Source: Viola odorata (Eukaryota; Streptophyta; Magnoliopsida; Malpighiales; Violaceae). Taken from it: DNA of 64,000 nt. Below the pieces are notes generated by a model. It was given only the letters and a program-made list of their open reading frames with translations. It searched no databases and was not told the origin of the DNA. Position numbers and translations under genes: made by a program. The stretch lies in NCBI GenBank assembly GCA_963691705.1, contig OY829539.1, positions 40,185,656-40,249,655 of the forward strand, in the 5' to 3' direction. Of the stretch, positions 44,047 through 55,275 are shown in pieces (the first letter of the stretch is position 1; each line of letters starts with the position of its first letter).

Positions 44047-45148
44047 TTTGCCGCGATATTTTGCCGTTCCCTCCAGCAATCACATATCGCTTGGCTTTGT
44101 CTTTTGTCTTTGCAGCATCAATATTTTGAACAGTGAATCTTTGTAAATCCTTGAGATGCCTTTAATATTTCTAGACAATCCCTTTATCGATATTTCTCTT
44201 TTATTTTCCTCATCGCGAGACTTCTCTCGTCACTGAGGTGGCCTTATCCGCACGGTGCGTTTACTTTCTTGAGCAGATCCTTGGTATTTATACCAAGAAG
44301 ACCAGGATCTATGTCGGGTTGGCCTTTCGATTAGCCTATCGGTATAATGACCACCTCTCCTTCCGCTGCTCAGAAGCATTCTGCATATCTCTAATTGTAG
44401 ATTATCAGTAACAAAACGAGATTTGAGAGATAGTGATTACCCGTAGGAGCCCGTTCGCTGCTATCATTAGGTTTTATCACGGAACCCGTTTCGAATCGCG
44501 TTTTCCCTCAGCTCTACCTTTCGCCAAGGGTTACTTATCCGGTTACCAGCTGGAATTACGCGATCCTTCACGTTTCCCTTATCTCTCAATCGGCCTTTCT
44601 AAGTGCCTCATCTCGTGAGCTGTCGGATCGGGACTGCTATCACAAGGCTAGGGAATTTTCACTTTTATAGGCGTTGTCCTCTCGTTTAGAACCGTGTCCT
44701 TACTTAATGGTTTAGCTGCACCAGCCCGACCATTAAGATAGGATTCTTGTTTCTAAACAGAGTTTCTAACTCTTTGGGGTGTGTCTTGTCTTGATGTACC
44801 GTCTCCACGAGATCGGTTATCATTAAAGAACTTTTCACTCCCAAAGATACCGGGTAGTGCCCTCACTTAGTGAGCCATCTGATCAAGATCGGTCATCACA
44901 AGGATAGGACTTTTCACCCCCAGGGGCGTCAAGGATCTTTCAATCCGACGCTAATCAAGGATACACTGGGGTCGTGCCCTCACTTAGTGGGCCATCTGAT
45001 CAAGACCGACCATCACAAGGATAGGACTTTTCACTCCCAGGGTACCCCCCTTTTTATCTGCACAAAAGCAACCACAAACCCACGAAAACTCTCCTATTGA
45101 GCGTTAGCCACGGTTAGGGTCGTTATAATCCAAATAGTGCAGATAAAA
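44047..45148. other. Region between ORF D and the end of pol in E3
   Basis: No gene is visible. This is the 3' untranslated side of both converging transcripts. The right part is a tandem repeat (44857-45046). Short ORFs here lack recognisable features. Confidence 0.5.
44857..45046. repeat. 117-bp tandem repeat downstream of E3 pol
   Basis: The unit gtgccctcacttagtgagcc, then catctgatcaaga and ggataggacttttcac, starts at 44857 and again at 44974. A decayed partial copy (gagatcggttatca, cttttcactccca) precedes them from about 44810. Variable tandem repeats after pol are known in Tat elements. Confidence 0.8.
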
Positions 45149-47185
45149 TTAAACTCTAGGATAATATAACTTCAAACGAGCGATATTCCAGGAGTTGGAT
45201 AAAGGCGTACCGTCAAGTGTCTCCAGGCGATAGGCCCCTCTTCCGACAACATGGGTTACGCGATACGGTCCTTCCCAGTTAGGACTAAGCTTTCCCATAC
45301 GTTGTCCGGTTGCTCGCCTGTCTCGGAGCACAAGGTCACCATTTTTCAACAATCGCTCTTTGACCTGCCTATTATGATAACGGGCCATTTTTCTTTTGTA
45401 GTGTTGCGTTTTCAGTAGGACTTCTTCTCGAACCTCTGGTAACGCGTCCAGATTAGCACGTAACCGTTCCTCGTTCCGTTCCTCACGAAAGTGAGCCACC
45501 CGCAGGCTCATGGCCCCAATTTCCACTGGCGTAACGGCTTCAATTCCGAAAGCCAACGCAAAAGGTGTTTCTCCAGTGCTGACTTTTACGGTCACGGGGT
45601 ATGCCCACATCACGTATGGCAATTCATCAGCCCACTTCTTCTTAGACCCCTCTAGGTTTTTCTTAATACCGCTGAGGATGCTCCTATTAGTTACCTCTGC
45701 TTGTCCGTTGGTTTGTGGGTGAGCCACGGAAGAGAATCTCTGCTCAATCCCGAATTCTGAGCATTGGTCTTTGAAGAATTGGCTGGTGAACTGGGTCCCG
45801 TTATCGCTGACAAGGATACGAGGCACCCCGAATCTCATGATAACTTGATGTTTGAAAAAACGCCATGTTTTTTCCGCCGTGATTGTGGCAACCGCTTCAG
45901 CTTCCGCCCACTTCGTAAAATAGTCCACAGCCACTATAACAAATTTCAGTTGGGACCTTGCCTTTGGAAATGGACCCAGGATGTCAATTCCCCATTTGGC
46001 AAAAGGGCAAGGGGCGATGATTTCCGATATTTCCGTAGCTGGACGTCGAGGAATTTTAGCGAATTCCTGACATTTGGGGCAAGCTTGTACATACTCGTGG
46101 CAATCCCTTCGTATAGTGGGCCAGTAGAATCCTGATCTGAAAATTTGTGCCGCCAAGGTGCCGCCTGACGCGTGCATTCCGCATATCCCTTCGTGGATTT
46201 CGCGTAAGGTGTGAAGGCCCTCTTGTTCGGTTATACATTTGGCGCCGGGGTGAGAAAAACATCTTCGAATTAGATCCCCGTTATAGTATGTGCAACGAGC
46301 AGCCTGTCTTAGCACTTTCATTTTTTCAGCGTTATCGTCGGGCAGCTCTTCGTGCATCAGGTATTTTATTACCGGAATCCGCCAATCATTCTCGAGCTCA
46401 TTCACACACAAAGAGGCTTGTTCCTCCATGAAGGACGGCACCGCTAGCTCACGATAATACACATCTTTAGGTATAGATGCTTCAGGATTCGCGGCCAGCT
46501 TGGCAAGGTAATCGGCTTCAGCATTTTCCTCTCGGGGGACGTGCTCGAAGCTGACTTGCATGCCCTCTTTCTTTATTTCCACTAGTTCTCGCGTTACCTT
46601 AGAGAGGTATTGCACCATAATAGGTTCTCGAGCCTGAGAGTGTCCTGAGACCTGGTCAATTATCAGTTTGGAGTCTCCACAAATTTTTAGACGCAGATCT
46701 CCTGTTTGGCCGGTATCGCGCCTTCCCTTAGAAGAAAACTCTCTTCCTATTCTGAGTCCAGCTAGCAACGCCTCATATTCGGCTGCGTTATTGGACAAAG
46801 GATGCAAGATTCGAATAGCATACCGTATATGCATATCGTGCGGCCCGTTTATGAAGACTCCAACCCCCGCCAGTTCTTGGTTTTTGGCTCCGTCCACATA
46901 AACGATCCAAAGATCTGTATAAGTTTCTGGGAACGGGAGATCCATATCGTTCCATTCCGCTTCCGGTACACCACTCAAAGGGTCCTCTGTGAAAGTACAC
47001 TCCGCTATAAAATCAGCAAGGACCTGAGCCTTTACGGATGGCCGTGACTGGTATCTCAAACCATATTGTTCGAGTTCTAGGGCCCAGATCAGCATTCTTC
47101 CTGAAGATTCAGGCTTTCGAAATATCCTCTTCAAGGGTTGGTCTGTAAGTACAACGATAGGATAAGACTGGAAGTATCGGTCCAT
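45149..47185 (-). pseudogene. RNase H and integrase part of E3 pol
   Basis: This 678-codon ORF starts after a TGA at 47240-47242 and begins in the reverse transcriptase-linked RNase H (RYFQSYPIVVLTDQPLKRI). A second, cellular-type RNase H follows: WIVYVDGAKNQELAGVG, NNAAEYEALLAGL, CGDSKLIIDQVSG and EENAEADYLAKLA. Integrase then shows the HHCC region (EIHEGICGMHA to CPKCQ), catalytic regions KWGIDILGPFPKA, LVSDNGTQF and NGQAEVTNRS, and a C-terminal WEGPYRVTHVVGRGAYRL domain ending near 45149. All catalytic residues are present. Two RNase H domains are diagnostic of the Tat lineage. The nonsense codon upstream means full Gag-Pol is not made from this copy without readthrough. Confidence 0.9.
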
Positions 47186-47443
47186 CTTGCGGGCGGCTTG
47201 TATAAGGGCGAACGCTATTTTCTCAATACGAGCATATCGTCATTCCGCGTCCTTTAAGACATGACTCACGAAGTAAACTGGGCGATGAGTGCGGTTATCG
47301 TCACGAACAAGGACGGCGCTGACCACTTCGTCCGCCGCGCCCAAGTACAAGTACAGAGTATCGCCGGACTCGGGCCTTGTCAATAACAAATCAGATGAAA
47401 AATAGTCCTTTAAGTCCACAAATGCTTGCTCACATTCTGGGGT

Positions 47444-50400
47444 TCACCCGAACGTGGCTTTCCGTCGTATGACTTTGAAAAAGGGGAGACACTTTTCTCC
47501 TTGCTTGGAGACGAATCGTCCCAGAGCGATAGCGCGCCCTGTTAGCCTTTGCACTTCTTTAACGGTTCTTGGCGATATCATATCATGTATAGCTTTAACC
47601 TTGGATGGATTAGGCTGGATACCTTTCTGGCTAACTACGTAGCCCAAGAACTTACCCGTCTGGAATGCGAACATGCACTTCCGGGGGTTTAGCTTCATGC
47701 GATACCTTGTCATCACATCAAAAACTTCCTTTAGATCCTGCAGGTGATCATGAAAATTCGCACTCTTTACCAGTATGTCGTCAACATATGCTTCCACATT
47801 TCTCCCTATCTGTTCCTCAAAAATCTTATTTGCCATTCGCTGAAACGTGGCCCCCGCGTTCTTTAGTCCAAATGGCATCGCTGTGTAACAATACGTGGCT
47901 TTAGGAGTAAGGAAGGCGGTCTTCTCCTCATCCTCTAGGGCCATAGGGATTTGATGATATCCGGAATTAGCGTCCAACGAGCTTAGATATGCGTACCCAG
48001 CAGTTTGATCAACCAACTGATCTATGCGAGGAAGCGGGTAGCAATCCTTAGGGCAAGCATCGTTCAAATCAGTGAAGTCAATGCACATACGCCAGTCTCC
48101 ATTGGGTTTAGGAACAAGAACCGGGTTGGCTAACCAAGTGGGATATTGTACTTCGCGAATGAAACCCGCGTCAAGGAGCTTCACAACCTCCTTTTCCACG
48201 GCCGACGCTTTTTCGGTGGAGAACGCCCGTCGTTTTTGCTGAACTGACTTGGCATTGGGGTCAGCGTTAAGCCTGTGCTCGGCTATTTCTCGGGATATAC
48301 CTGGCATATCGGCGGGTTCCCATGCGAAATTTCCTTGGCATTTGTTCAGCAGCCGTGCCAGTTGAAGATTTTCCGCTGGGCTGAGCTTATCGCTGACCAG
48401 GAAACTGGCTCCCTCTTTGCCTATCACTGATACGGGCACCATCTTGTCAAGGGGTTGAGCGCGTTTTTCATCACCCTGTTCGTAGGGGTCTGCCGCTATA
48501 CACACGTATCTATCGCAGCTCGTCCGAGTCATGAGCGAATAGCATTCTGCCGCTAGTTTCTGATCACCTTTTATCGATACCACCCCGTCCCAGGAGGGGT
48601 ATTTCATCTTTAGATGTTTTTGTGATATCGCCGCTCCAAAGCGATTGAGGAAAGGCCGTCCGAGTATGACGTTATAGGGCAGATTCAGATCCACAACAAG
48701 GAACAACAAATTCTCTGACCGTTTGTAAGTGTCTTCTTGGAAGTATACGGGTAGGGTGATTACTCCCGTAACAGGGATAGGGGTCCCATCCACTCCGACT
48801 ATGGGTCTCTTACTAGGCGTTAACTCGTCGTGGGGGCGTTTCATGAGATTGTAAGCTTCCAGCGAAAAAAGGTTCACGGCACTCCCGTTGTCCACAAGAG
48901 TCCTTCTTATACCATGACTGGCGATGACAGGTGTGACTACCAAGGCGTCATTATGGGGATAGATAACGCCTTTCTCATCCTCTTCTGAAAAGGATAAGAT
49001 CATGCGATCAAGTATGTCTATTGCTCCACCTTTCTTTGTCATGCCGTCTCGCGTACGCTTTTCGCCTTTCGCCACCATCGACTGTTCTAATTCATCTGTG
49101 TAGGGGATCCCTCCTGCTATGATATTGATTATGGGGATGTCGTCGCCATCTATCGCGAAGGTTTCCACACCCTTTCCTTTGGGAGCGTTATCCGGCTGTG
49201 GGGCTGGAGGGGGCCTTGGTCGCTCGTCTATCGCTCTTCTTATCGGATTGTTTCGGGCATCTTCCCTTACTTGAGTCGCAAATTCTCCCAGATATCCTTC
49301 CTCCACCAAGCGTTCTATCGCCCACCTTAATTCTCTGCAAGCCTCTGTGGAATGTCCTCTGGCTTTGTAGAATTTACAGTAAGCGTTTTCTCTCCTGCCT
49401 AAAAGCACTCCAGGTTTCGTGGGCGCCGGATAACGGATAGGAAGATCTCGCTGTTCCGCTATTGCCAATATCTCCGCTCTTGGTACATTCAAGGAGGGAA
49501 AATCCGGATCATACGCCCGATTTTTATTAGCGTTCCCTTGACGCTGACGAGGGGAACTACCTTGTCTTCCTTTCGAGGAATTTCCTTTTTGCTTATCGTA
49601 GGTCTTTGGGATGTAATCTTTCCGTCGAGCGTAATCATCAGTGTAATGATCGTCAACCAGAGGATTTGCGGGAGCGGCAGGGATGCGAGGTGCCCCAGGC
49701 GGCATATCAAATGTTCTATTTCTATTTTCTTCTTCTTCCATTTTCGCATAATTATGGGCTTTAAGTCTTAGTGCGTCCAAGGATATTGGAGGATCCACCA
49801 TCAATGCATCTTTCAGTTTTCCATAATGGCAGTTTCTTTTCAGAGCTTCTATGGCGAAATCAACGGTAACGCCCGGCGTTAATGACATTTCCAGATCGAA
49901 TCGGCTAAGAAATTCTTTCAATGTCTCTTGGGGCTTCCGCTGTATGTCAAATAACGCTGCGGCAGATTTCCGAATTGGAATTGCTGTACTAAATCTGCTC
50001 CGAAATTTGGATTCCAGCTGTGTGAAATTACTAATGGATCCGCCAGGAAGACCTTCAAACCAAAGACGAGCAACTCCCGATAAGGTCATAACAAATATCT
50101 GACATAAAGCCGCATCACTGTGAGTTTGAAACTGGACGAAATCCTTCACTTTGTTGATGTGCGAAATAGGATCTTTAGTACCATCATAAGTATCAGCGGG
50201 AAGCTTCACTCGCCTGCTGACCCTGTGATGTCGTACACGACGACTGAAAGGGTGACCTGAGGTATCATCAAGAATCTCACGCGCATGACGTGGGGGAGAT
50301 ATGTCTCCTTGTCGCCCTCCTTCCCTTAGTTCAGGTATATGATGTCGCCTGGGAGACCGACTGCGACTCCTGGGAGAACGACTTCGATTTCTTCTGCTAC

Positions 50401-51019
50401 TAGATCTTTCACTGTACACGGGAGATAAACTCCTGTTTGTTCCTTCCCTCCGTCCGGCCCAACGGTTCCTTAACGCCTCAAGCTGCCTGTCTTCCTGCAG
50501 AAGAAGTCTTTGCGGTATTTGCGGTACATAAGCCTTTACTCCTCCTTGAGTGAGCTGTACACGACCAACCGAGGGATTTCCTGCGGATAAAGGCACTTGG
50601 GGGTTCTCTGGAAACAACGGGGGCAGAGGTCGATCAGCAACAATAGATGATGTGAACAAGACGCGAGGAGGAACGCTAGATCCAGAAGCACCGGGCGTGA
50701 CTCTAGTGGCCATTTCAGTCAAATATTCCAGGCGGGAACGAAGGGCCGCTATTTCCATAGCAAAGGGATTTTCACTGCTAAGCGCAGATCCTTCCAAAAG
50801 AGGAGTATAAAGATCAGATCCCGCTGTCTGTGATGAAGAAATGACCGTCTGTGAGGAGATAGATCCTCCGGCGATCCCGACCGAGAGGTCCAGAGGTCCC
50901 GAGATAGTCGATTGCGTCGTCATAGAGAGGTCAGCAGTAGCAAAAGGAAATAACCGCCTGCGAGTTGAGAAAGGAATATTGGAAAATGTAGACCGGTCTG
51001 GCTCCGATCTGGCTGTCAT
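47444..51019 (-). pseudogene. Gag, protease and reverse transcriptase of E3
   Basis: The frame is open from 51070 but the first ATG is at 51019 (MTARSEPDRSTFSN), my preferred start. An Arg/Ser-rich block (RRNRSRSPRSRSRSPRR) precedes the gag core (KLPADTYDGTKDPISHINK, near 50200). An incomplete zinc knuckle CKFYKARGHSTEAC lies near 49340-49378. The protease site is LVDNGSAVNLFS (DNGS instead of DTGS, usual in this lineage) at about 48880-48899. Reverse transcriptase has PKPNGDWRMCIDF, MPFGLKNAGATFQRM and the catalytic YVDD at 47777-47788. The frame ends at a TGA (47444-47446) where E4 has Trp (TGG), so one transition broke pol. A second TGA follows at 47240-47242. Confidence 0.9.
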
Positions 51020-51083
51020 AACCGTTCCGATCTCCCAACTAAACAGAGCTTGGCTATTAAGGACGCTCACTTAATACACCAAA

Positions 51084-51102
51084 GCTCTCAATGAAAGCAC
51101 CA
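51084..51102 (-). promoter_or_regulatory. Primer-binding site of E3
   Basis: Read on the minus strand, TGGTGCTTTCATTGAGAGC follows the LTR end (atca) after two bases, the expected place. E4 has the related TGGTGCTCTCGTTGAGAG at the same place. I cannot name the primer tRNA with confidence. Confidence 0.7.
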
Positions 51103-51104
51103 TT

Positions 51105-51640
51105 TGATAAGATCCGAGATCTCTTCGGGTCGGAAAACGGCTGCTGCAGCTAGTCGGAGGGGAAGCGATTGGCGTCAGAGATACCTGCAAAGCGCCGGAG
51201 GAGGACTCCGGCGTAGACACTCCGATGCTTAAGTCAGTTCGAGTTTATAGAATGGTAGAGGTTCTCCAAGATGATCTCGATCTTACCTTCTGTTTGGAAA
51301 GATGGGGGTATTTATAGGCCGAAGTTGGCGATACCTGACAGCGATAAGGGCGCAGCGATAAGTATCGTCCGAAGATATCGCCTCCAGCGATAATGGGTGA
51401 GCCATCGCGGGCGATAATCACATAAGGCCTATCAGGAGCGACATCCTCTTAGTTCCTCTAGGATGGGATGACGCCGTGCGCGTAAAGATGCATGAGATCC
51501 CCCCCGCTGAAGTCGACCATCCTAGGAAACTTCCGCCGGCCCGGGCGATAGGTTGGCTTTTCAGGGAAGCGTATAGAGACTCGTCAAGGATAGATGTCGT
51601 GGCTACAATATTGCCGTCAGGAGCATTCCAATTGTTATCA
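51105..51640 (-). repeat. 5' LTR of E3
   Basis: 536 bp, tgataagatc to ttgttatca, nearly identical to the 3' LTR. It is followed by the target duplication GTAGG at 51641-51645. The promoter TATA box is the complement of 51309-51316, directing transcription leftward into gag. Confidence 0.96.
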
Positions 51641-51645
51641 GTAGG
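51641..51645. repeat. Right target-site duplication of E3
   Basis: GTAGG, identical to 35565-35569. In E2 this is the codon region encoding LPY just before the connection domain. Confidence 0.95.
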
Positions 51646-53075
51646 GCAAGGATTCTATCACCTCGATCTTGGCTTTGTCAACCTTAATTCCCTTGGTCGA
51701 GATGACATGACCAAGTAAGTACCAGGGCTCGATCCACCATGAAGTGACATTTTTCAAAATTCAGAACAAGGTTTGTCTCTATGCAGCGCTCTAGGCACCT
51801 CTTCAGATTGTTCATGCATTCCTCAAAAGAATTCCCATAGACAGTGAAGTCGTCCATGAAGACCTCGATTCCATCCTCAACTAGCTTAGAGAAAATGCTG
51901 ACCATGCAACGTTGAAAAGTGGCAGGGGCGTTACACAGGCCGAAGGGCATGCGTCTATACGCGAAGGTCCCGAAAGGGCAGGTAAAGGTGGTCTTTTCCT
52001 GGTCTTCAGGAGCAACTGGGATTTGATGGAAACCAGAGTAACCGTCTAGACAGCAATAGTGGGTCTTCCCGGTGAGACGTTCTAGCATCTGATCGATGAA
52101 GGGCAGGGGAAAATGATCTTTCCTGGTAGCGACATTCAATCGGCAGTAGTCAATACACACTCTCCACCCATTCTGGATCCGGGTAGGAATGGATTCGCCA
52201 TCTTGACCGATGGTGATGGTTATGCCTGTTTTCTTGTGCACGACCTGGATAGGGCTGACCCATGGACTATCTGAGATGGGGTAGATAACTCCTACATCTA
52301 GCAACTTGAGAATCTCTTTCTTTACCACTTCCATCATTGGTGGATTCAGTCGACGCTGGGGCTGACGGATGGTCTTGCTCGCATATTTTAGGTGGATGTG
52401 ATGAGTGCATAACGCTGGGGATAAGCCCTTGATGTCCGCAATGGTCCATCCTATGGCTTGTCTGAAGTTCTTCAGCAAGGAAACCAGCTCAAATTTCTCA
52501 GGGTTTTTGAGCTTGTTGGAGATAATGACGGGCAAAGAGTTATCGGGGCCTAGATAAACATACTTCAAATGGGAAGGCAATGGCTTCAGATCGAGGGCTA
52601 GAGCCTGATCAATAGAGGGAAATAACTTAACATGGTCCGGACATTCAGGAGACTGCTTCAGAGACTCATGCTGAGTAACAGCGCATTCTTCTAGGCCAGC
52701 GACGACAGAGTGTAATTCAGGTGGAATGGGAAGTGTCGAGGCCACGACATCTAGAAGAGCGGGTGTCAGACTCCTGTCAAGGGCAGACTGCAAGGGGTCA
52801 GTATAATATATTTCATCAATCTCCCCTATAATGGGGTCAACAATATCAATATAATTCACACTAGAGAATTCAGAGGGGTATTGCATGGCTTCTAGCATAT
52901 TGAATTTGATGATCTCTCCATCAAATTCGAGAGAGATGGTGGCATCATGAACATCAATCTTTGCTCGGGCTGTGGCCAGAAATTGGCGGCCTAGAAGAAC
53001 ATCTGTAGACTTGGTGGAGTCTTCGTTCTCCATTGCAATCATATAGAAATCCGCAGGCAATAAGAATTCTCCCAC
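51646..53075 (-). pseudogene. Protease end and reverse transcriptase of E2
   Basis: The ORF (463 codons) opens with GEFLLPADFYMIAMENEDST and TDVLLGRQFLATARAKIDVH (end of protease), then a linker with LQSALDRSLTPALLDVV. Reverse transcriptase follows: VYLGPDNSLPVIISNKL, VVHKKTGI, GWRVCIDYCRLNVATRKDHF, CPFGTFAYRRMPFGLCNAPA and the catalytic FMDD at 51849-51860. A frameshift near 51720 alters the last residues, while another frame continues correctly (GHVISTKGIKVDKAKIEVI) up to the E3 insertion. This enzyme copies element RNA into DNA. The catalytic core is intact, but the gene is cut by E3. Confidence 0.88.
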
Positions 53076-53080
53076 TTGGA

Positions 53081-53845
53081 CTACGACATCCTTGATGATC
53101 CCCTCAGGGTAGATGATAGAACGATCAGCGAGCTGGATGGAAGGTCTGTAGGCATGAGAGGCTCGAGGCCTAGACTGTGGTAAATGATCAAGAGCATGAC
53201 ATTAATTCCTGCTCCTAGATCACACATGGCCTTACCAATATCGACTGTGCCAATTCGACAGGGGATAATGAACATGCCTTGGTCTTTGCATTTCGAAGGG
53301 ATTCGACGCTGGATATGTGCAGAAGCATTGACCCCTACGCTGATCTTGTTAACTTCGGCGAACTTGTTTTTGTTCGTGCATAATTGCTTCAGGAATTTGG
53401 CATAGCGAGGGACATTCTTCACTGCCTGGAGAAGAGGGATGTTAACAACCACTTTACTGAACATTTCAAAGATATCGCGATCCTTCTTGTCTTTCTTGGC
53501 CTTGACCAATCTGTGAGGTAACGGGGGCTCGAGAATCTTATGAATGTACTCTTGAGTAAATTCTGGTGGGTTGGGGTCATTTCGTGGTGAGCCTCTGGGG
53601 GAGTGGATTCTGTCCTCCTTGACCTCGACGAATCTAGGGACTTTGGGGAGCTTCGTCCTAGGTTTAGGCTGGATCTCGGCCTCTGGAGAATTTTCAACAT
53701 CTTGGGCTGGAAGCTCAGGTGGTTTCAAGGTCGTTCCACTACGCAAAGTTACTGCACAGACATTGTGCTTCGAATTCATTTCGGTCTGAGGGGGTAATCG
53801 GCCATGATTTGTTAACTCTTGAATTTTGGCAGTCATGGCACTCAT
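53081..53845 (-). pseudogene. Gag tail and protease N-terminus of E2
   Basis: This 254-codon frame reads AMTAKIQELTNHGRLPPQ, a Pro-rich linker, YAKFLKQLCTNKNKF and the protease active site CDLGAGINVM near 53200. A frameshift just after it (LLIIYHSLG) breaks the protease. The true frame resumes in the ORF that begins at 53075. Confidence 0.82.
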
Positions 53846-53923
53846 TTGCCTCTTAAGCTAATCTATTTCTTTCTGCTGCTTGGGATTCTTAGGCACTTCA
53901 GCATTCGGGGTCTGAACAAAAGT

Positions 53924-55216
53924 CTAGTCCTGAGGAGGTTGATGTTGATACTGATTCTGATGGTATGTGGGTCGAGGTCTAAAATTCGGCATGTTAGGAG
54001 GGAGATTTCCATAGGGGTTCTGGTGTTGTTGATGGCTAGGTCCCGAAAGTTGAGTGTTTGGAACCCATCCTGGATTTTGCTGTTTCCAGCCTTGGTTGTA
54101 GTTTTGACCGTAAGGGGCTGCAATAAATTGGCCAGCGGCATTCACTTGTATTTCATCCGGAATATGGGGACATGCATCAGTGGGGTGATCCACAAAATTG
54201 CATATTTGGCAGGCCTTGACGGGTGCGGGTTGTTCGGTCATGAAATTCTGGAGCATCCCCGTGAGAGATGATATCTGATTCTGTAGGACAGCCACTTGGA
54301 CATCCTGGCCTGGATTGTTGGCAAGGTCGTCAGAGGCATTCTTGGCCATGAGCTCTATTGTTGCTCGAGCGGCTGTTGGGGTGAGAGCAGTCAGAGATCC
54401 GTTGGCAGCTGCGTTGAGCAACGCCTTATCATGAGCTTTGAGGCCTTCACAAAAATACTGAACAAGGGCGTGCTCGGTAAGGTTGTGGGATGGACAACTA
54501 GATTGCATCTTCTGGAACCTCTCATAGTACTAGGCTACAGTCTCTTCTTTCTTCTGGACTATGGAGACGAGTTGCTTGCGTGTGGTGTTGGAGATAGAAG
54601 TCGGATAGTACTTCTCAGTGAAGATTTTTGACATGTTTTCCCAAGAACGAATGGATCTTGCGGGAAGGTCATAATACCAGTTGAGGGCATCATCTTTGAG
54701 AGACCACTGAAATGCGCGCAGCTTAGCTTGCTCAATGCTGACGTTGGTAGGTTTCATGGCCTCGCAAATAGAGTGGAGCTGTTGGAGATGATGAAGAGCA
54801 TTTTTGTTGGCGACCCCCTGAAAAGTAGGCAGATGATGAAGCACGACTGACTTCAGAGTCCAGTCAATGCAGCTACTTGCCATATCGGGGGTTGCATGGA
54901 AATTATCAATGGTTTGTTGATCTGGGGGTGGTTGATTCTCACGACGCTCACGGTTGTCATGGTTGTCAAGGTCTTCCATTGCTGGAAAATCGAAATGGGC
55001 TGGTATGGGGTTGTCGGGGTCATGATGAAGGAAAGTTAGGTCTACAAAAAACTGGTGTTCCTGGTCAGCCAGATTGGAAGGGGATCCGTCGAGGGCAGGA
55101 TGTGGGATTACTCTACGATGAGCAGATGTTCCTCAGGCTTGCCTACGAAGTCCTCTTTCTGTTCTGGTCAACTTGAGGTCTAGAGGGAGTAGATCGGGGG
55201 TAGATATCCTGGTCAT
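53924..55216 (-). pseudogene. Gag of E2, interrupted by stops
   Basis: Gag starts at an ATG at 55216 (MTRISTPDLLPLDL) just after the primer site. It has a TGA about 27 codons in, then a long frame from 54979: HHLPTFQGVANKNALHHLQQ, LRAFQWSLKDDALNWYYDLP and IFTEKYYPTSISNTTRK. A TAG near 54532 precedes YYERFQKMQSSCPSHNL and GLKAHDKALLNAAANGS. The knuckle flank reads CQICNFVDHPTDACPHIPDE (CX2CX4HX4C). A Gln/Asn/Pro-rich tail ends near 53924. This is a typical Athila gag with about three nonsense changes. Confidence 0.85.
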
Positions 55217-55252
55217 ACAAAAAAAAACAAAAATAGAATTAGTACCGTTCAA

Positions 55253-55270
55253 TCCCCGGCAACGGCGCCA
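55253..55270 (-). promoter_or_regulatory. Primer-binding site of E2 (tRNA-Asp type)
   Basis: The minus strand reads TGGCGCCGTTGCCGGGGA, the complement of the 3' end of plant tRNA-Asp, five bases inside the LTR end. It is typical of Athila. Confidence 0.9.
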
Positions 55271-55275
55271 AAATT

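Larger units (their letters stand above)
35570..51640 (-). mobile_element. Tat-lineage Ty3/gypsy element E3, complete, 16.1 kb, nested in E2
   Basis: E3 has two near-identical LTRs (51105-51640 and 35570-36106), a primer site, gag-protease-RT (51019-47444), RNase H-integrase (47185-45149) and about 9 kb between pol and the 3' LTR that holds four ORFs on the opposite strand. The dual RNase H region, large size and extra ORFs point to the Tat lineage (Retand/Ogre relatives). The LTRs differ by six substitutions and one single-base indel by my reading. Two nonsense codons lie in pol, so this copy is probably not autonomous now. Confidence 0.93.

Noticed and set aside
45510..47047. Plus-strand ORFs opposite E3 integrase and RNase H
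   Set aside because: They mirror a strongly conserved pol on the other strand and have no motifs.
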